Assembly: GCA_029561455.1 (NCBI GenBank)
Contig: JAKQIY010000076.1
Coordinates: 145,838 to 184,927 of the forward strand
Origin: a bacterium
GTDB lineage: Bacteria > Zhuqueibacterota > Zhuqueibacteria > Residuimicrobiales > Krinioviventaceae
DNA length: 39,090 nt
Reading direction: 5' to 3'
Under the pieces are notes generated by a model. It was not told the DNA's origin. It saw only the letters and a list, made by a program, of their open reading frames with translations, and searched no databases. Numbering within the stretch: the first letter of the stretch is position 1; each line of letters opens with the position of its first letter. The position numbers and the translations under genes are program-made. This document shows positions 1-8,128 of the stretch, one piece after another.

Positions 1-364
1 TGAACATATCTTCCCAGGGATACTTGTTTTGGTAATCATTCATATAAAAAGTCACTTCAGCATCGGGCATGACGATGATCATCGGCGGGATTTGCCGATT
101 TTCTATGGCGACATCCGCAGCCAGGTTCACTTCGCCAAACTGTACCCAGGCGGTTTCGTCATCGCTGTAACCGTGCAACAGGTACACAACCGGGTATTTT
201 CGGGTGGACTGGTCATAATCTGCCGGTAAATAAATAGAAAAAGGAACCGCCTTGTTAAGCAATTTACTTGAGAACGACAATCCTTCCCGCACCTGGCCAT
301 GCGGTATTGCCAATAAATTTGTGGAAAACGCTAGTAGTAGAAGGAAGAAAAAAGTTTTTCGCAT
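1..364 (-). CDS. Putative secreted esterase, N-terminal part (runs off window)
   Basis: The reading frame begins with ATG at 364 and is still open at base 1, so only about 121 residues are visible. The first 20 or so residues form a signal peptide (Met-Arg-Lys, then a Phe/Leu-rich core). The mature part reads like the esterase D / feruloyl-esterase alpha/beta-hydrolase family (putative esterase, PF00756): a strand ending VVYLLHGYSDDETAW, which holds the family's oxyanion-hole HG, and then PPMIIVMPDA. The catalytic Ser, Asp and His would lie beyond the window edge. An AAGGAA Shine-Dalgarno site sits a few bases upstream. The gene starts 15 bases after the asparaginase-domain gene ends, on the same strand, so the two are probably cotranscribed. 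The substrate cannot be read from this fragment. Confidence 0.72.
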   Translation of the reverse strand, partial: MRKTFFFLLLLAFSTNLLAIPHGQVREGLSFSSKLLNKAVPFSIYLPADYDQSTRKYPVVYLLHGYSDDETAWVQFGEVNLAADVAIENRQIPPMIIVMPDAEVTFYMNDYQNKYPWEDMF

Positions 365-379
365 ATCGGTTCCTTTCAA

Positions 380-892
380 TTATTGATTAATTTTTTCAAA
401 AGTGCCGCGTTCGCGGTTTTTGCGTACTCCGGGAAGTTTATGTACCCGGTTATGCATGGAAATATAAATACCGGCCGGCAGGATCGTGGCGGCCAGCAGC
501 GCTTCGGTAAAATTTTGCAGGGCGTCGGAATTTTCAAAACCAAACGGCCTCATAGCGCCGGTAAAAACGATCGGCATGGCCGGTTCCGTAATGGTATCGT
601 ATAAATACTGGGCGGTCACTTCCATAGTATCGGTGCCGTGCAAAATAACGATGGGCGCGCCTTCGGCAAGGAAATTTTCCACAGAAAGTTTGATGATCTG
701 CCGATCCCTGTCGGTCATTTCGAGTGAGTCTTTGTTCAACAGGTCGTGCTGGGAAACAACTGTATAGGGCAAACGCAGCCGTTTCAACATTTCCTGTAAT
801 TGCGAACTCTTGTTCAGCAGCACGCCGGTTTCCTCGTCATAGGTCTTTTCAATGGTGCCGCCGGTGGTGATGATAATAATTTTTTGTTTCAT
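380..892 (-). CDS. Short asparaginase-domain protein (170 aa)
   Basis: This protein has the N-terminal domain of type I/II L-asparaginases (PF00710). The catalytic Thr motif TTGGTIE lies at residues 9-15, the second active-site motif HGTDTM at 85-90, and TGAMRP at 111-116. Full asparaginases run to about 330 residues with a smaller C-terminal domain. This one ends at 170 with a clean stop, so it is a single-domain form. Such short asparaginase-domain proteins occur in other bacteria, so this need not be a truncation. Hydrolysis of an amide such as asparagine is the family expectation, but activity of the short form is not assured. There is no signal peptide, so it should be cytoplasmic. It is the first gene of a likely two-gene unit with the esterase. 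No convincing Shine-Dalgarno site precedes the ATG. Confidence 0.8.
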   Translation of the reverse strand: MKQKIIIITTGGTIEKTYDEETGVLLNKSSQLQEMLKRLRLPYTVVSQHDLLNKDSLEMTDRDRQIIKLSVENFLAEGAPIVILHGTDTMEVTAQYLYDTITEPAMPIVFTGAMRPFGFENSDALQNFTEALLAATILPAGIYISMHNRVHKLPGVRKNRERGTFEKINQ

Positions 893-1005
893 AATGGTAA
901 TCGCCGGATTTTGTCTGTATGTTAAATTTTGGTTATCAATTTAAGAGATACAGCCTAAAAAGCAAGACTTTTCCTCGTTTTATACCAAAACCTGGACGAT
1001 TTTAC

Positions 1006-1039
1006 TTGACAAGATTGTCTTTTTTTATTAGCTTACACT
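1006..1039 (+). promoter_or_regulatory. Possible promoter upstream of greA
   Basis: A perfect TTGACA lies at 1006-1011. Candidate -10 elements are TAGCTT at 1029-1034 (17-base spacing, weak match) or TACACT at 1034-1039 (22-base spacing, better match but too far). A start near 1040 would place the hairpin at 1040-1082 at the very 5' end of the transcript. The call rests on motif matching only. Confidence 0.3.
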
Positions 1040-1086
1040 AACAAACCGGGTTAACAAGTAATATTTGTTGACCCGGTTTGTTTTTT
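1040..1086 (+). terminator. Strong intrinsic-terminator-like hairpin in the greA leader
   Basis: Bases 1040-1057 pair with 1065-1082 in an 18-bp stem with one G-U pair and a 7-base loop. Six T follow at 1081-1086, with a second T-run at 1092-1097. The structure has the form of a Rho-independent terminator read on the plus strand. No plus-strand gene lies before it in this window, because the upstream gene is divergent. It therefore sits inside the untranslated region of greA, about 80 bases before the start codon, and may act as an attenuator. Confidence 0.75.
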
Positions 1087-1163
1087 ATATCTTTTTTAAC
1101 CGGCGGCGTCCTCGTTATGATTAATTCGACTAGTCCCGGTAGTATGAAATATGGAGAATAGTT

Positions 1164-1634
1164 ATGAAGGCAATGTACCTGTCCCAGGAGCAATTTGACA
1201 AATTAAAATCTGAACTCGATCACCTGAAACGTGTTGAAAGGAAAAAAGCCATTCAGGCTATTGCTGAAGCGCGGGAGCATGGCGATTTGAAAGAGAATGC
1301 GGAATATGCCGCCGCCAAGGAAAAACAATCCCTGGTTGAAGGCAAAATTCTGCGCCTGGAAGAGATGCTGTCCCGCGCACGGATCATGACGGAAGAAATG
1401 CAAAGCAACAGCCGGGTAATGGTCGGCAGTCGGGTAAAATTAATCGATATTAAATATGATGAAGAATTGGAATACGAACTGGTCCCCACCGCGGATTTTA
1501 ACCTTTCGGATATGGAAGCGATATCCGTTGATTCTCCGGTTGGTAAAGCATTGATCGGCAAGCAGGTTGGCGAAATGGTAGAGATCAAAGTCCCGGCAGG
1601 CACGATACAGTATAAAGTTTTAGAAATACAATAA
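1164..1634 (+). CDS. greA: Transcription elongation factor GreA
   Basis: The 156-residue length and layout are those of GreA. An N-terminal antiparallel coiled coil covers residues 1-75, and its tip carries GDLKENAEY. The two acidic residues that GreA inserts into the RNA polymerase secondary channel are present at D41 and E44, the same positions as in E. coli. The C-terminal FKBP-like domain covers about 80-156, with the family pattern SPVGKALIGKQVGE. GreA rescues backtracked RNA polymerase by stimulating cleavage of the 3' end of the transcript. The start at 1164 is supported by GGAG at 1153-1156. The gene stands alone, behind a hairpin leader that may regulate it. Confidence 0.97.
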   Translation: MKAMYLSQEQFDKLKSELDHLKRVERKKAIQAIAEAREHGDLKENAEYAAAKEKQSLVEGKILRLEEMLSRARIMTEEMQSNSRVMVGSRVKLIDIKYDEELEYELVPTADFNLSDMEAISVDSPVGKALIGKQVGEMVEIKVPAGTIQYKVLEIQ

Positions 1635-2159
1635 CTTAAAATATTTTATTATAAAGTGTAATTGTAACTTTGTTCTTTGTGGTTGGATTATTTAACAAAA
1701 TTATTGACATGGTTACCATTTGGGGGGTGGAGTGGGGTTGAGACGTAAAGTCAAACTTTAAAAGTGCGACGAAGGCCGGAGTATAAGGACGGATTTTTAC
1801 ATAATGCAAAATCGGTTATCGCGTAGATTCTCCCGCTTTACGGGATTCATATATGCGAATCGTATAGCGATGACAATCGACATTAATATTTACATGACCC
1901 GAAAGTCTGTCCACAGCTTACAGGCGTTACGAATTTTTCCACTGCATTCAAAAAATAAATTTATCATCGCTTTACTCTTCAGGAATTAGCTACCAGGAAG
2001 ACATTGGGGCTGAACACAGTAATCTCGGTAACTTTATTCAGTTATGTCCGTAAACTGATTATATCGTTTCTCCCAGTTAATCGTATACCCATGTTTACTC
2101 TATAAAAAAGGATATACAAACGATTTTTAATAATATGTCCATTAAATAAGGGAAATATT
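1635..2159. other. 525-base intergenic region with structured, G-rich stretch
   Basis: No convincing gene is present; the 61-codon frame at 1804-1989 has no family features. A TTGACA at 1704-1709 overlaps the perfect palindrome ATGGTTACCAT (1709-1719). It is followed by a G-rich run, then several short paired segments between about 1735 and 1880, for example CCCG/CGGG around 1832-1844. This may be a noncoding RNA or a long leader for the oxidoreductase at 2160, but no family can be named from reading alone. Confidence 0.35.
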
Positions 2160-3797
2160 ATGAACGCAAACGATACCCTGAGAAGAGATTTCCTCAAAAC
2201 TCTGTTGACAAGTTTGCCGGTTGTCGCCCTGGACTGGAGCGCCTTTCCTGTCAACTCTAAAGCTGCAACAAAAAGCGATCAATACGACGCCATCATCATC
2301 GGCTCCGGACTCGGTGGGTTGAGCTGCGCTGCTGCGTTTGCCCGCCAGGGATTCAAACCATTAGTGCTGGAACAGCATAGCAAACCCGGCGGTTATGCAA
2401 CCTCTTTCAAACGTAAAGATTTTGTCTTTGATGTTTCGCTACATTCCACAACCGTTGGGGAGAGAAATAATGTATACAATTTCATTCAGGGCTTTCCGGA
2501 GATCACTGACATCGAGTTTGTCCCCCACCCCGATTTGTACCGTACCATTTTCCCGGATTACGACATTCGCGTGCCGCAAAAAAACCTGCCGGGTTATATA
2601 GAAATTCTTCAGGGCCATTTCCCGGAAGAAAAGGAAGGTATTGCCGGAATATTTGCGGATATGCAGGGCTTATCCGATGATATAAGCAAATACTCCCGTA
2701 GCAACGGCCAGGTGGACATGAGCAAATTCCCGGCCGAGTTCCCCCATCTCTATAAGAACTTTCGCAACACCTGGGGGCAAATGGTCGACGCCCGGATTAC
2801 CAATCCAAAACTAAAAGCCATTATCTCCTCGCAGTGGGGTTATTACGGCCTGCCGCCGGCTAAATTGTCGCCATACTATTATGCCATGCCGACTCTCGGT
2901 TATCTCCAGCAAGGAGGCTATTATCCGCTCGGCAGATCGCAAAACATCAGTGACGCTTTTGTCAGCTATATCGAAGCACATGACGGCAAGGTTTTACTCA
3001 ATACGCAAGTCAATGAAATATTGCTTAAAAACGGGATGGCAATCGGCGTAAAAACCAAAAATGGTAAACAATTTCAGGCGCGAGTAATAGTATCCAATGC
3101 CTGCGCTTATGATACGTTTAATAAAATGATCCCGGATAAACAGTTAGTGCAGGATTATCGAAACCAGATGGAAAAGTACAGCGTCAGCCTTTCCTGCTTC
3201 CAGATTTTCCTGGGACTGAAAAAGGATCTGGTCGGGCAACTGGGTATCAAAGATACGGAAATTTTTTACAATACCGATTATGATTGTGACGCCGCCTATA
3301 CCGATATGCTGAATGCGGATATGAATAACAAAGGCTTTGGTTTAACCCTGTACGATAATTTATATAAAGGTTATTCCCCGGCCGGGAAAAACACCCTTAA
3401 TATTATGAACCTGCAAGGATTTGCACATTGGGAACCATACCAGGCCGACTATCTGCAAGGTAACAAAAAAGCCTATCGCGCTGAAAAGAATCGCATGGCG
3501 CGGATGCTGATTCAGCAGGTGGAAGAATCGTTGCTGCCCGGCTTGAGCGACGCCATCGAGGTTATGGAAATCGGCACGCCGCTGACCAATCTGCTTTATA
3601 CGTCCAATTACCGCGGCGCTATTTATGGCTGGGATCAAACCCTGAACAATTCCGGCAATACCCGTGTCGGTCATAAAACGCCGGTCAAGAATCTCTACCT
3701 GGCAGGAGCATGGACCCGTCCGGGACACGGCTATGGCGCGGTCATTCCCAGCGGATTACTCTGCTTTGCGGAAATTATGAAGGAATGGCAGGGATAA
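2160..3797 (+). CDS. FAD-dependent oxidoreductase, phytoene desaturase / carotenoid isomerase-like, Tat-type leader
   Basis: The N-terminus has a twin-arginine-like leader (RRDFLKTLL, residues 9-17). An FAD-binding Rossmann motif follows at about 43-75: DAIIIGSGLGGLSCAAAF, then an acidic residue ending the second strand (LVLEQ) and the KPGGYATSF segment. The C-terminus has the second FAD motif of the CrtI/CrtISO/retinol-saturase group, NLYLAGAWTRPGHGYGAVIP. At 545 residues it is a normal size for that group, whose members desaturate, saturate or isomerise polyene chains. The substrate is not determined, and no other carotenoid gene is nearby. The Tat-like leader suggests export of the folded, FAD-loaded protein, which is unusual for carotenoid enzymes. 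AAGGG lies a few bases before the ATG. It is a single-gene unit. Confidence 0.83.
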   Translation: MNANDTLRRDFLKTLLTSLPVVALDWSAFPVNSKAATKSDQYDAIIIGSGLGGLSCAAAFARQGFKPLVLEQHSKPGGYATSFKRKDFVFDVSLHSTTVGERNNVYNFIQGFPEITDIEFVPHPDLYRTIFPDYDIRVPQKNLPGYIEILQGHFPEEKEGIAGIFADMQGLSDDISKYSRSNGQVDMSKFPAEFPHLYKNFRNTWGQMVDARITNPKLKAIISSQWGYYGLPPAKLSPYYYAMPTLGYLQQGGYYPLGRSQNISDAFVSYIEAHDGKVLLNTQVNEILLKNGMAIGVKTKNGKQFQARVIVSNACAYDTFNKMIPDKQLVQDYRNQMEKYSVSLSCFQIFLGLKKDLVGQLGIKDTEIFYNTDYDCDAAYTDMLNADMNNKGFGLTLYDNLYKGYSPAGKNTLNIMNLQGFAHWEPYQADYLQGNKKAYRAEKNRMARMLIQQVEESLLPGLSDAIEVMEIGTPLTNLLYTSNYRGAIYGWDQTLNNSGNTRVGHKTPVKNLYLAGAWTRPGHGYGAVIPSGLLCFAEIMKEWQG

Positions 3798-4014
3798 AAA
3801 GCATTATCTTGAAACACAAGCCGTTCGATAATAAAGGGATAACATTGAAAAATAAATTTGTGTTATCCCTATTTTATTTTCAGGGGAATATTATTAATAA
3901 TAAAAGCAGATTGTTGGTTTTATATATTTTTGGAATCTTTCTGCGTCCATTTTGCTCTCCCTTCGTCTACATATTTGAATTCATTAAATCAATCAACAGA
4001 CAGGAGAAATGGTT

Positions 4015-5346
4015 ATGCAGAAACAATTTTTACAAGCCAGGGACGGGGAATTCAAATTAAACGATAAAAGTATAATCCTCAGAGGTTTTGGGGTTGGCGC
4101 CTGGATGAATTTTGAAAATTTTATGCTGCGAATTCCGGGGACCGAGAAACGTATCCGGGAGGCGTTTGCACAGGTATATGGTCAAGAAAACGCCGCTACC
4201 TTTTTTGATAATTTTTTATACTATTTTTTGACGGAAGATGATTTAAAATTTCTGGCCGGACTCGGTATTAATGTGCTGCGGTTTGCCCTGAATTACCGTC
4301 ACTTTGAGGACGATCAGCATCCCGGCATTTACAAGACGGATGGATTCAAACATCTTGACCGAGCGCTGGAGCTTTGCCGTAAATATAATATCTATGCCAT
4401 CCTGGATATGCATTCCACGCCCGGCGGACAAAATCCGGCGCAGCATACCGATAATCAAACCGGGGTTGCGCAATTTTGGGAAGACGCGTCCCTGCGCGCC
4501 AGAACTATCGAGCTATGGGGATACCTGGCTGCAAAATACCGGGATGAGACAATTATTGCCGGTTATGACCTCGTTAACGAACCGTGCTTTGTTTCCAATA
4601 CCGAAGCGTTTAATGATTTTTTTGATCAGGTTATAAAAAAGATAAGGTCTGTCGACCAAAATCACATTATTTTTCTGGAAGGAGATAACTGGTCCAAAGA
4701 TTTCAGTATATTTAAAAGTCTAGGCGGGTACCAGCAAGCGCTTTCATTTCACTTGTATCCCGGTCAGCACGTATGTATGTTTGCCGACCAGGAAAAACGC
4801 CAGGTGGAAATTAATAAAATCCTGCAGGGGTTTATAACTCTCAGGGAAAAAACCGGCATGCCGTTGTGGGTGGGCGAAACCGGCGGCTTGTTTCCCAAAG
4901 ATAAATTGACAGAAGGCCTGCGCCTGATCAAGGACGGCCTTGATCTGTTTGAAAAACATGATATTTCCTGGACATTTTGGAGTTATAAAGACGCCAATGC
5001 CATGAGTATCGTATCTCCCAGGGAAGATACAGCCTGGATGAAAATGGGCAACGAATTCAGGCCGAGATGGCAGGTAAAAGAGCGTCGCAATTCCACGATT
5101 GCCAAAGAAATATTCGTCATGCTGGAAAACCGGTATTCATATTCAATCAATGAAAGCCTGAAAAACCAACTGTCTTTTCGCCTTTCCGCCCTGCTCGATG
5201 AATTACATGTACAACAAACTGTAATACCAAAACTACAATCCATTCCCTGGGAGGAAATCAAAAACTATCCAAAATCGTTTTTATGGAAAAATTGTGATTA
5301 TTGGCAGGAGCTTGCCGAACTGGTTAAATCATATACCCGGCAGTAA
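4015..5346 (+). CDS. Glycoside hydrolase family 5 protein (cellulase-like)
   Basis: The protein is a GH5-type (beta/alpha)8 barrel. Visible family landmarks are the early RGFGVGAWMN segment, the LGINVLRFALNYRH strand, LDMHSTPGG, the acid/base motif DLVNEP (Glu about residue 189) and the nucleophile motif LWVGETGG (Glu about 288). Both catalytic glutamates are therefore present. GH5 enzymes cleave beta-linked glucans, mannans or related glycosides; the substrate is unclear. There is no signal peptide, so it probably acts in the cytoplasm on imported oligosaccharides or on a glycolipid. I place the start at the ATG at 4015, because AGGAG (4002-4006) is 8 bases from it but only 2 from the alternative ATG at 4009. 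Its last 23 bases overlap the convergent gene on the other strand. Confidence 0.88.
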   Translation: MQKQFLQARDGEFKLNDKSIILRGFGVGAWMNFENFMLRIPGTEKRIREAFAQVYGQENAATFFDNFLYYFLTEDDLKFLAGLGINVLRFALNYRHFEDDQHPGIYKTDGFKHLDRALELCRKYNIYAILDMHSTPGGQNPAQHTDNQTGVAQFWEDASLRARTIELWGYLAAKYRDETIIAGYDLVNEPCFVSNTEAFNDFFDQVIKKIRSVDQNHIIFLEGDNWSKDFSIFKSLGGYQQALSFHLYPGQHVCMFADQEKRQVEINKILQGFITLREKTGMPLWVGETGGLFPKDKLTEGLRLIKDGLDLFEKHDISWTFWSYKDANAMSIVSPREDTAWMKMGNEFRPRWQVKERRNSTIAKEIFVMLENRYSYSINESLKNQLSFRLSALLDELHVQQTVIPKLQSIPWEEIKNYPKSFLWKNCDYWQELAELVKSYTRQ

Positions 5347-6253
5347 CTTTATTATTTCCCAGGAATTCAACAAGCCAGGGATGGACCGGCTCATTAAACA
5401 TCTGTTCACCCTGGTTTTGCGCATTAAAAATTCCATTCTCGGTTATTACCCCGGTAAACAGGTTAAAAGGTATTTCTTCAAAATAAGGGTTATAAATTGT
5501 AACTTGTTCCGGCCGGTCTTGCCAAATTTCAGAGTCTGAATGGGTAGGTTCAGGAGGAAGATTTATTCCCTCCGGCAGGTACTTTTGCAAGGTACAAAGC
5601 GCGTAAACCGGTTTACCGGCTGCTTGCGCCAGCTTGACCAACATTCCAGTGCCGATCTTGTTGATTACTATTTTACTGTTAAATGAATCCGCGCCAACCA
5701 GGACAATATCACACCGGTCCACAACCTGTTTCAAAGCTGCATCAACTGCCAGGGTTACCGAAATATTTAATTGCGCCATTTCCTGAGCGGCCTGCCTGCC
5801 TTCCAGCATGGGGCGCGCTTCGGTCAGGCATACAGAAAAACGCCGCCGTTTCGCCAATTCCGATAACACAAACATTACCAGACTGCTGCGGCTGTAAGTG
5901 GCAATAACAGCCTCATGGTCAAATAATGCTTCAACCCGCTGAATCAGCATAAATTTTGCAGTTATGGCAAGTTGCATAAAATTATTGATCTTGTGAAGCG
6001 TACTAGTCTGGCAGGTTGGCCCATCCCCGGCCTGGTCACAGGCGAAAAATACCCGGTTAACCAGGTTAATTAATGATGCCATACGGGGCTGGGACAAGAT
6101 CAACTCTTTCCCAACCCCTCTGACAAAATCCAATGCCTCTATCCGTGAGGAAAAATTTTGCAGCCTGATCAGATCATGCAGGGCATGGCCCGCCTGCTGC
6201 AAAATTTCGTCCGCACCGGATAAATTATCGTTTTTTATTTGAGCAATGCTCAA
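5324..6253 (-). CDS. eIF2B alpha/beta/delta-like protein
   Basis: The 309-residue protein matches the IF-2B superfamily, which includes eIF2B regulatory subunits, methylthioribose-1-phosphate isomerase and ribose-1,5-bisphosphate isomerase. Landmarks in its C-terminal Rossmann-like half are VCLTEARPMLEGRQ, then DIVLVGADSF, and NKIGTGMLVKLAQAAGKPVY. The bacterial role is probably a sugar-phosphate isomerase or a nucleotide sensor, and the sequence alone does not choose between them. The start is a TTG at 6253 placed directly after the TAA of the antiporter gene (6254-6256), with no intervening base. This implies translational coupling to the antiporter. No Shine-Dalgarno site is seen. Its 3' end overlaps the convergent GH5 gene by 23 bases. 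Confidence 0.82.
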   Translation of the reverse strand: MSIAQIKNDNLSGADEILQQAGHALHDLIRLQNFSSRIEALDFVRGVGKELILSQPRMASLINLVNRVFFACDQAGDGPTCQTSTLHKINNFMQLAITAKFMLIQRVEALFDHEAVIATYSRSSLVMFVLSELAKRRRFSVCLTEARPMLEGRQAAQEMAQLNISVTLAVDAALKQVVDRCDIVLVGADSFNSKIVINKIGTGMLVKLAQAAGKPVYALCTLQKYLPEGINLPPEPTHSDSEIWQDRPEQVTIYNPYFEEIPFNLFTGVITENGIFNAQNQGEQMFNEPVHPWLVEFLGNNKVTAGYMI

Positions 6254-7807
6254 TTAAAAGAATACCAGCGTTGTTAAAATAAATATCGGTATTAAAATGA
6301 GTAATGACCAGGCCATATAACCAAAGAAACTGGGCATTTTCATACCGGATTCTTCGGCAATGGAACGCACCATAAAGTTCGGGGCATTGCCGATATAGGT
6401 ATTGGCGCCCATAAACACCGCACCGGTCGAAATAGCTTTTAAATATATGGAATACTCCGGCGAAATCAATAAAGCAACTTTTTCCGCTTCCGGGGCGTTC
6501 ATGGTAGCAAAAAAATTACCCAGCGCCGTATTCATAAAGGTCAAATAAGTTGGGGCATTATCCAGAAAGCTGGACAAAGCGCCGGTCATCCAGAAATAAT
6601 GCCAGGGTTCCTTTACAGCGTTAATGATAAATGCCATATTGCCATCCTTGCCGGCATTCAGCATGGCCAGCGCCGGGATAATACACATAAAAATTCCGGC
6701 AAACAGGTAGGCAACTTCCTTGATCGGGAACCAGGTAAACTCGTTGCCGTCGCGTATCTCTTTTTTGGTGGTCTTTAAAGATAAATAAACCATCAGGACA
6801 AGTATTATATCCCGTAAAATATTTTGCCAGTACATGTGCACACCCAGTACATTGACTACACCAAGTTTTGCAATTCCGCTCATTAATACACCGCCAATTA
6901 TTCCCAGCAGGAATATCAGGTTGTGTAAGCCCTGAACGCGCAGCGGCGCCTTGACGGAATTGTCTTCAACAATCAAACCGGCTTTTAATTCCTTGTTATA
7001 CAGGAAAGAATCCATCAGGAAAAATACCACCATTAACAGCCCAATAACAAACAACATTTCCGGCAATAACTGCAAAGTCCAGAAAAACGGCACATGGTGC
7101 AGGAAACCGAGAAACAGCGGCGGATCGCCCAACGGCGTTAAAGCGCCGCCGATATTACTGATCAGGAAGATGAAAAAGATCACCACATGCATTTTCGATT
7201 TGCGGTTAGAGTTGGCGCGCAGTACCGGGCGAATGAGCACCATCGAGGCGCCGGTGGTTCCTATCCACGAGGCCAGGATAGTGCCGATGAGCAGCATAAC
7301 TACGTTGGTAATCGGTTTCCCTTTCAGGCTGCCGGTTATCAAAATACCGCCCGCGGTGGTAAACAGAGCCCATAGCAAAATTATAAAGGGTATATAATCG
7401 ATCAGGTAAATATGTAATATCTGGTAAACAGCATCACCTTTATATGCAATGACAAAGGGAATGGCAAACAACAATGCCCAGAACGCCGAAACTTTGGGAA
7501 AATGATGATGCCAAAAGTGCCCGGCCAATAACGGGAATAAAGCAATAGACAAGAGAATACCGACAAATGGAATAATACTCCATAATGGTAGCACCTTGCC
7601 CAGATCACGATGGGCGCCGCCGTGAGCTTCTCCCTCGCCTTCGCCATGAACGGCTTCGCCTTCATGAGCGATCGCTGTAGAATCCGCAGCCTGATGCAAC
7701 GTATCCGCAGTCAGGGTAGCCGTTTCATTATCCTGGGCATAAGCAGTAACACCCGCAAATGCCAGCATGATAACGGCAATAGTTAGAAAAAGTGTAGTTT
7801 TGTTCAT
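6254..7807 (-). CDS. NhaD-like sodium:proton antiporter
   Basis: This is a 517-residue membrane protein with about a dozen hydrophobic segments. It is similar in pattern to the NhaD / citrate-transporter-like branch of the ion transporter superfamily; landmarks are SWIGTTGASMVLIRPVLRAN, NIGGALTPLGDPPLFLGFLH and the late SSFLDNAPTYLTFMN. The N-terminus is a signal peptide ending about residue 24. A hydrophilic stretch unusually rich in His, Glu and Gly follows (about 45-68, with HGEGEGEAHGGAHRD). The family exchanges Na+ (or Li+) for protons across the inner membrane. It is the first gene of a coupled pair with the eIF2B-like gene. A GGAC-type ribosome site precedes the ATG. Confidence 0.87.
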   Translation of the reverse strand: MNKTTLFLTIAVIMLAFAGVTAYAQDNETATLTADTLHQAADSTAIAHEGEAVHGEGEGEAHGGAHRDLGKVLPLWSIIPFVGILLSIALFPLLAGHFWHHHFPKVSAFWALLFAIPFVIAYKGDAVYQILHIYLIDYIPFIILLWALFTTAGGILITGSLKGKPITNVVMLLIGTILASWIGTTGASMVLIRPVLRANSNRKSKMHVVIFFIFLISNIGGALTPLGDPPLFLGFLHHVPFFWTLQLLPEMLFVIGLLMVVFFLMDSFLYNKELKAGLIVEDNSVKAPLRVQGLHNLIFLLGIIGGVLMSGIAKLGVVNVLGVHMYWQNILRDIILVLMVYLSLKTTKKEIRDGNEFTWFPIKEVAYLFAGIFMCIIPALAMLNAGKDGNMAFIINAVKEPWHYFWMTGALSSFLDNAPTYLTFMNTALGNFFATMNAPEAEKVALLISPEYSIYLKAISTGAVFMGANTYIGNAPNFMVRSIAEESGMKMPSFFGYMAWSLLILIPIFILTTLVFF

Positions 7808-8128
7808 TTTTGTCCAGTCCTTTCCAAGACATTTACTAGTGTATTTCTTTACTGAATAAAGAATTATAAAATATTTATTTTTTTAGTTATTTCAAAGAAA
7901 TTATTTGCCCGTAATGGGTGGCAGAGTCAATGCGGTCGTATGGGAGGTAATTTTTACACTGTTTTACATGTGTGATAAAATGCAATTTCAGTCTTTCCAT
8001 TTTTAAAATTCGAACAAAAGCAATAAACAATTTAATTTATTGAATTTATACAACACGACAACACAACATTAAAACAAAAAAAATTGATAAAATTATTGCC
8101 GCTTAAAATAACAAAAACTATACCATAA
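7808..8128. other. AT-rich intergenic region upstream of the antiporter gene
   Basis: These 321 bases separate the 3' end of the repeat-protein gene from the start of the antiporter gene, both on the minus strand. The region must hold the antiporter promoter. It is strongly AT-rich with many A and T runs. I see no gene and no convincing hairpin terminator. Confidence 0.5.

Noticed and set aside
380-892. Asparaginase gene as a truncated pseudogene
   Set aside because: Both active-site motifs are intact and it ends after a full N-terminal domain; single-domain forms of this size are known, so I kept it as a gene.
1804-1989. 61-codon frame between greA and the oxidoreductase
   Set aside because: No ribosome site, no recognisable domain and basic, low-complexity content; more likely noncoding.
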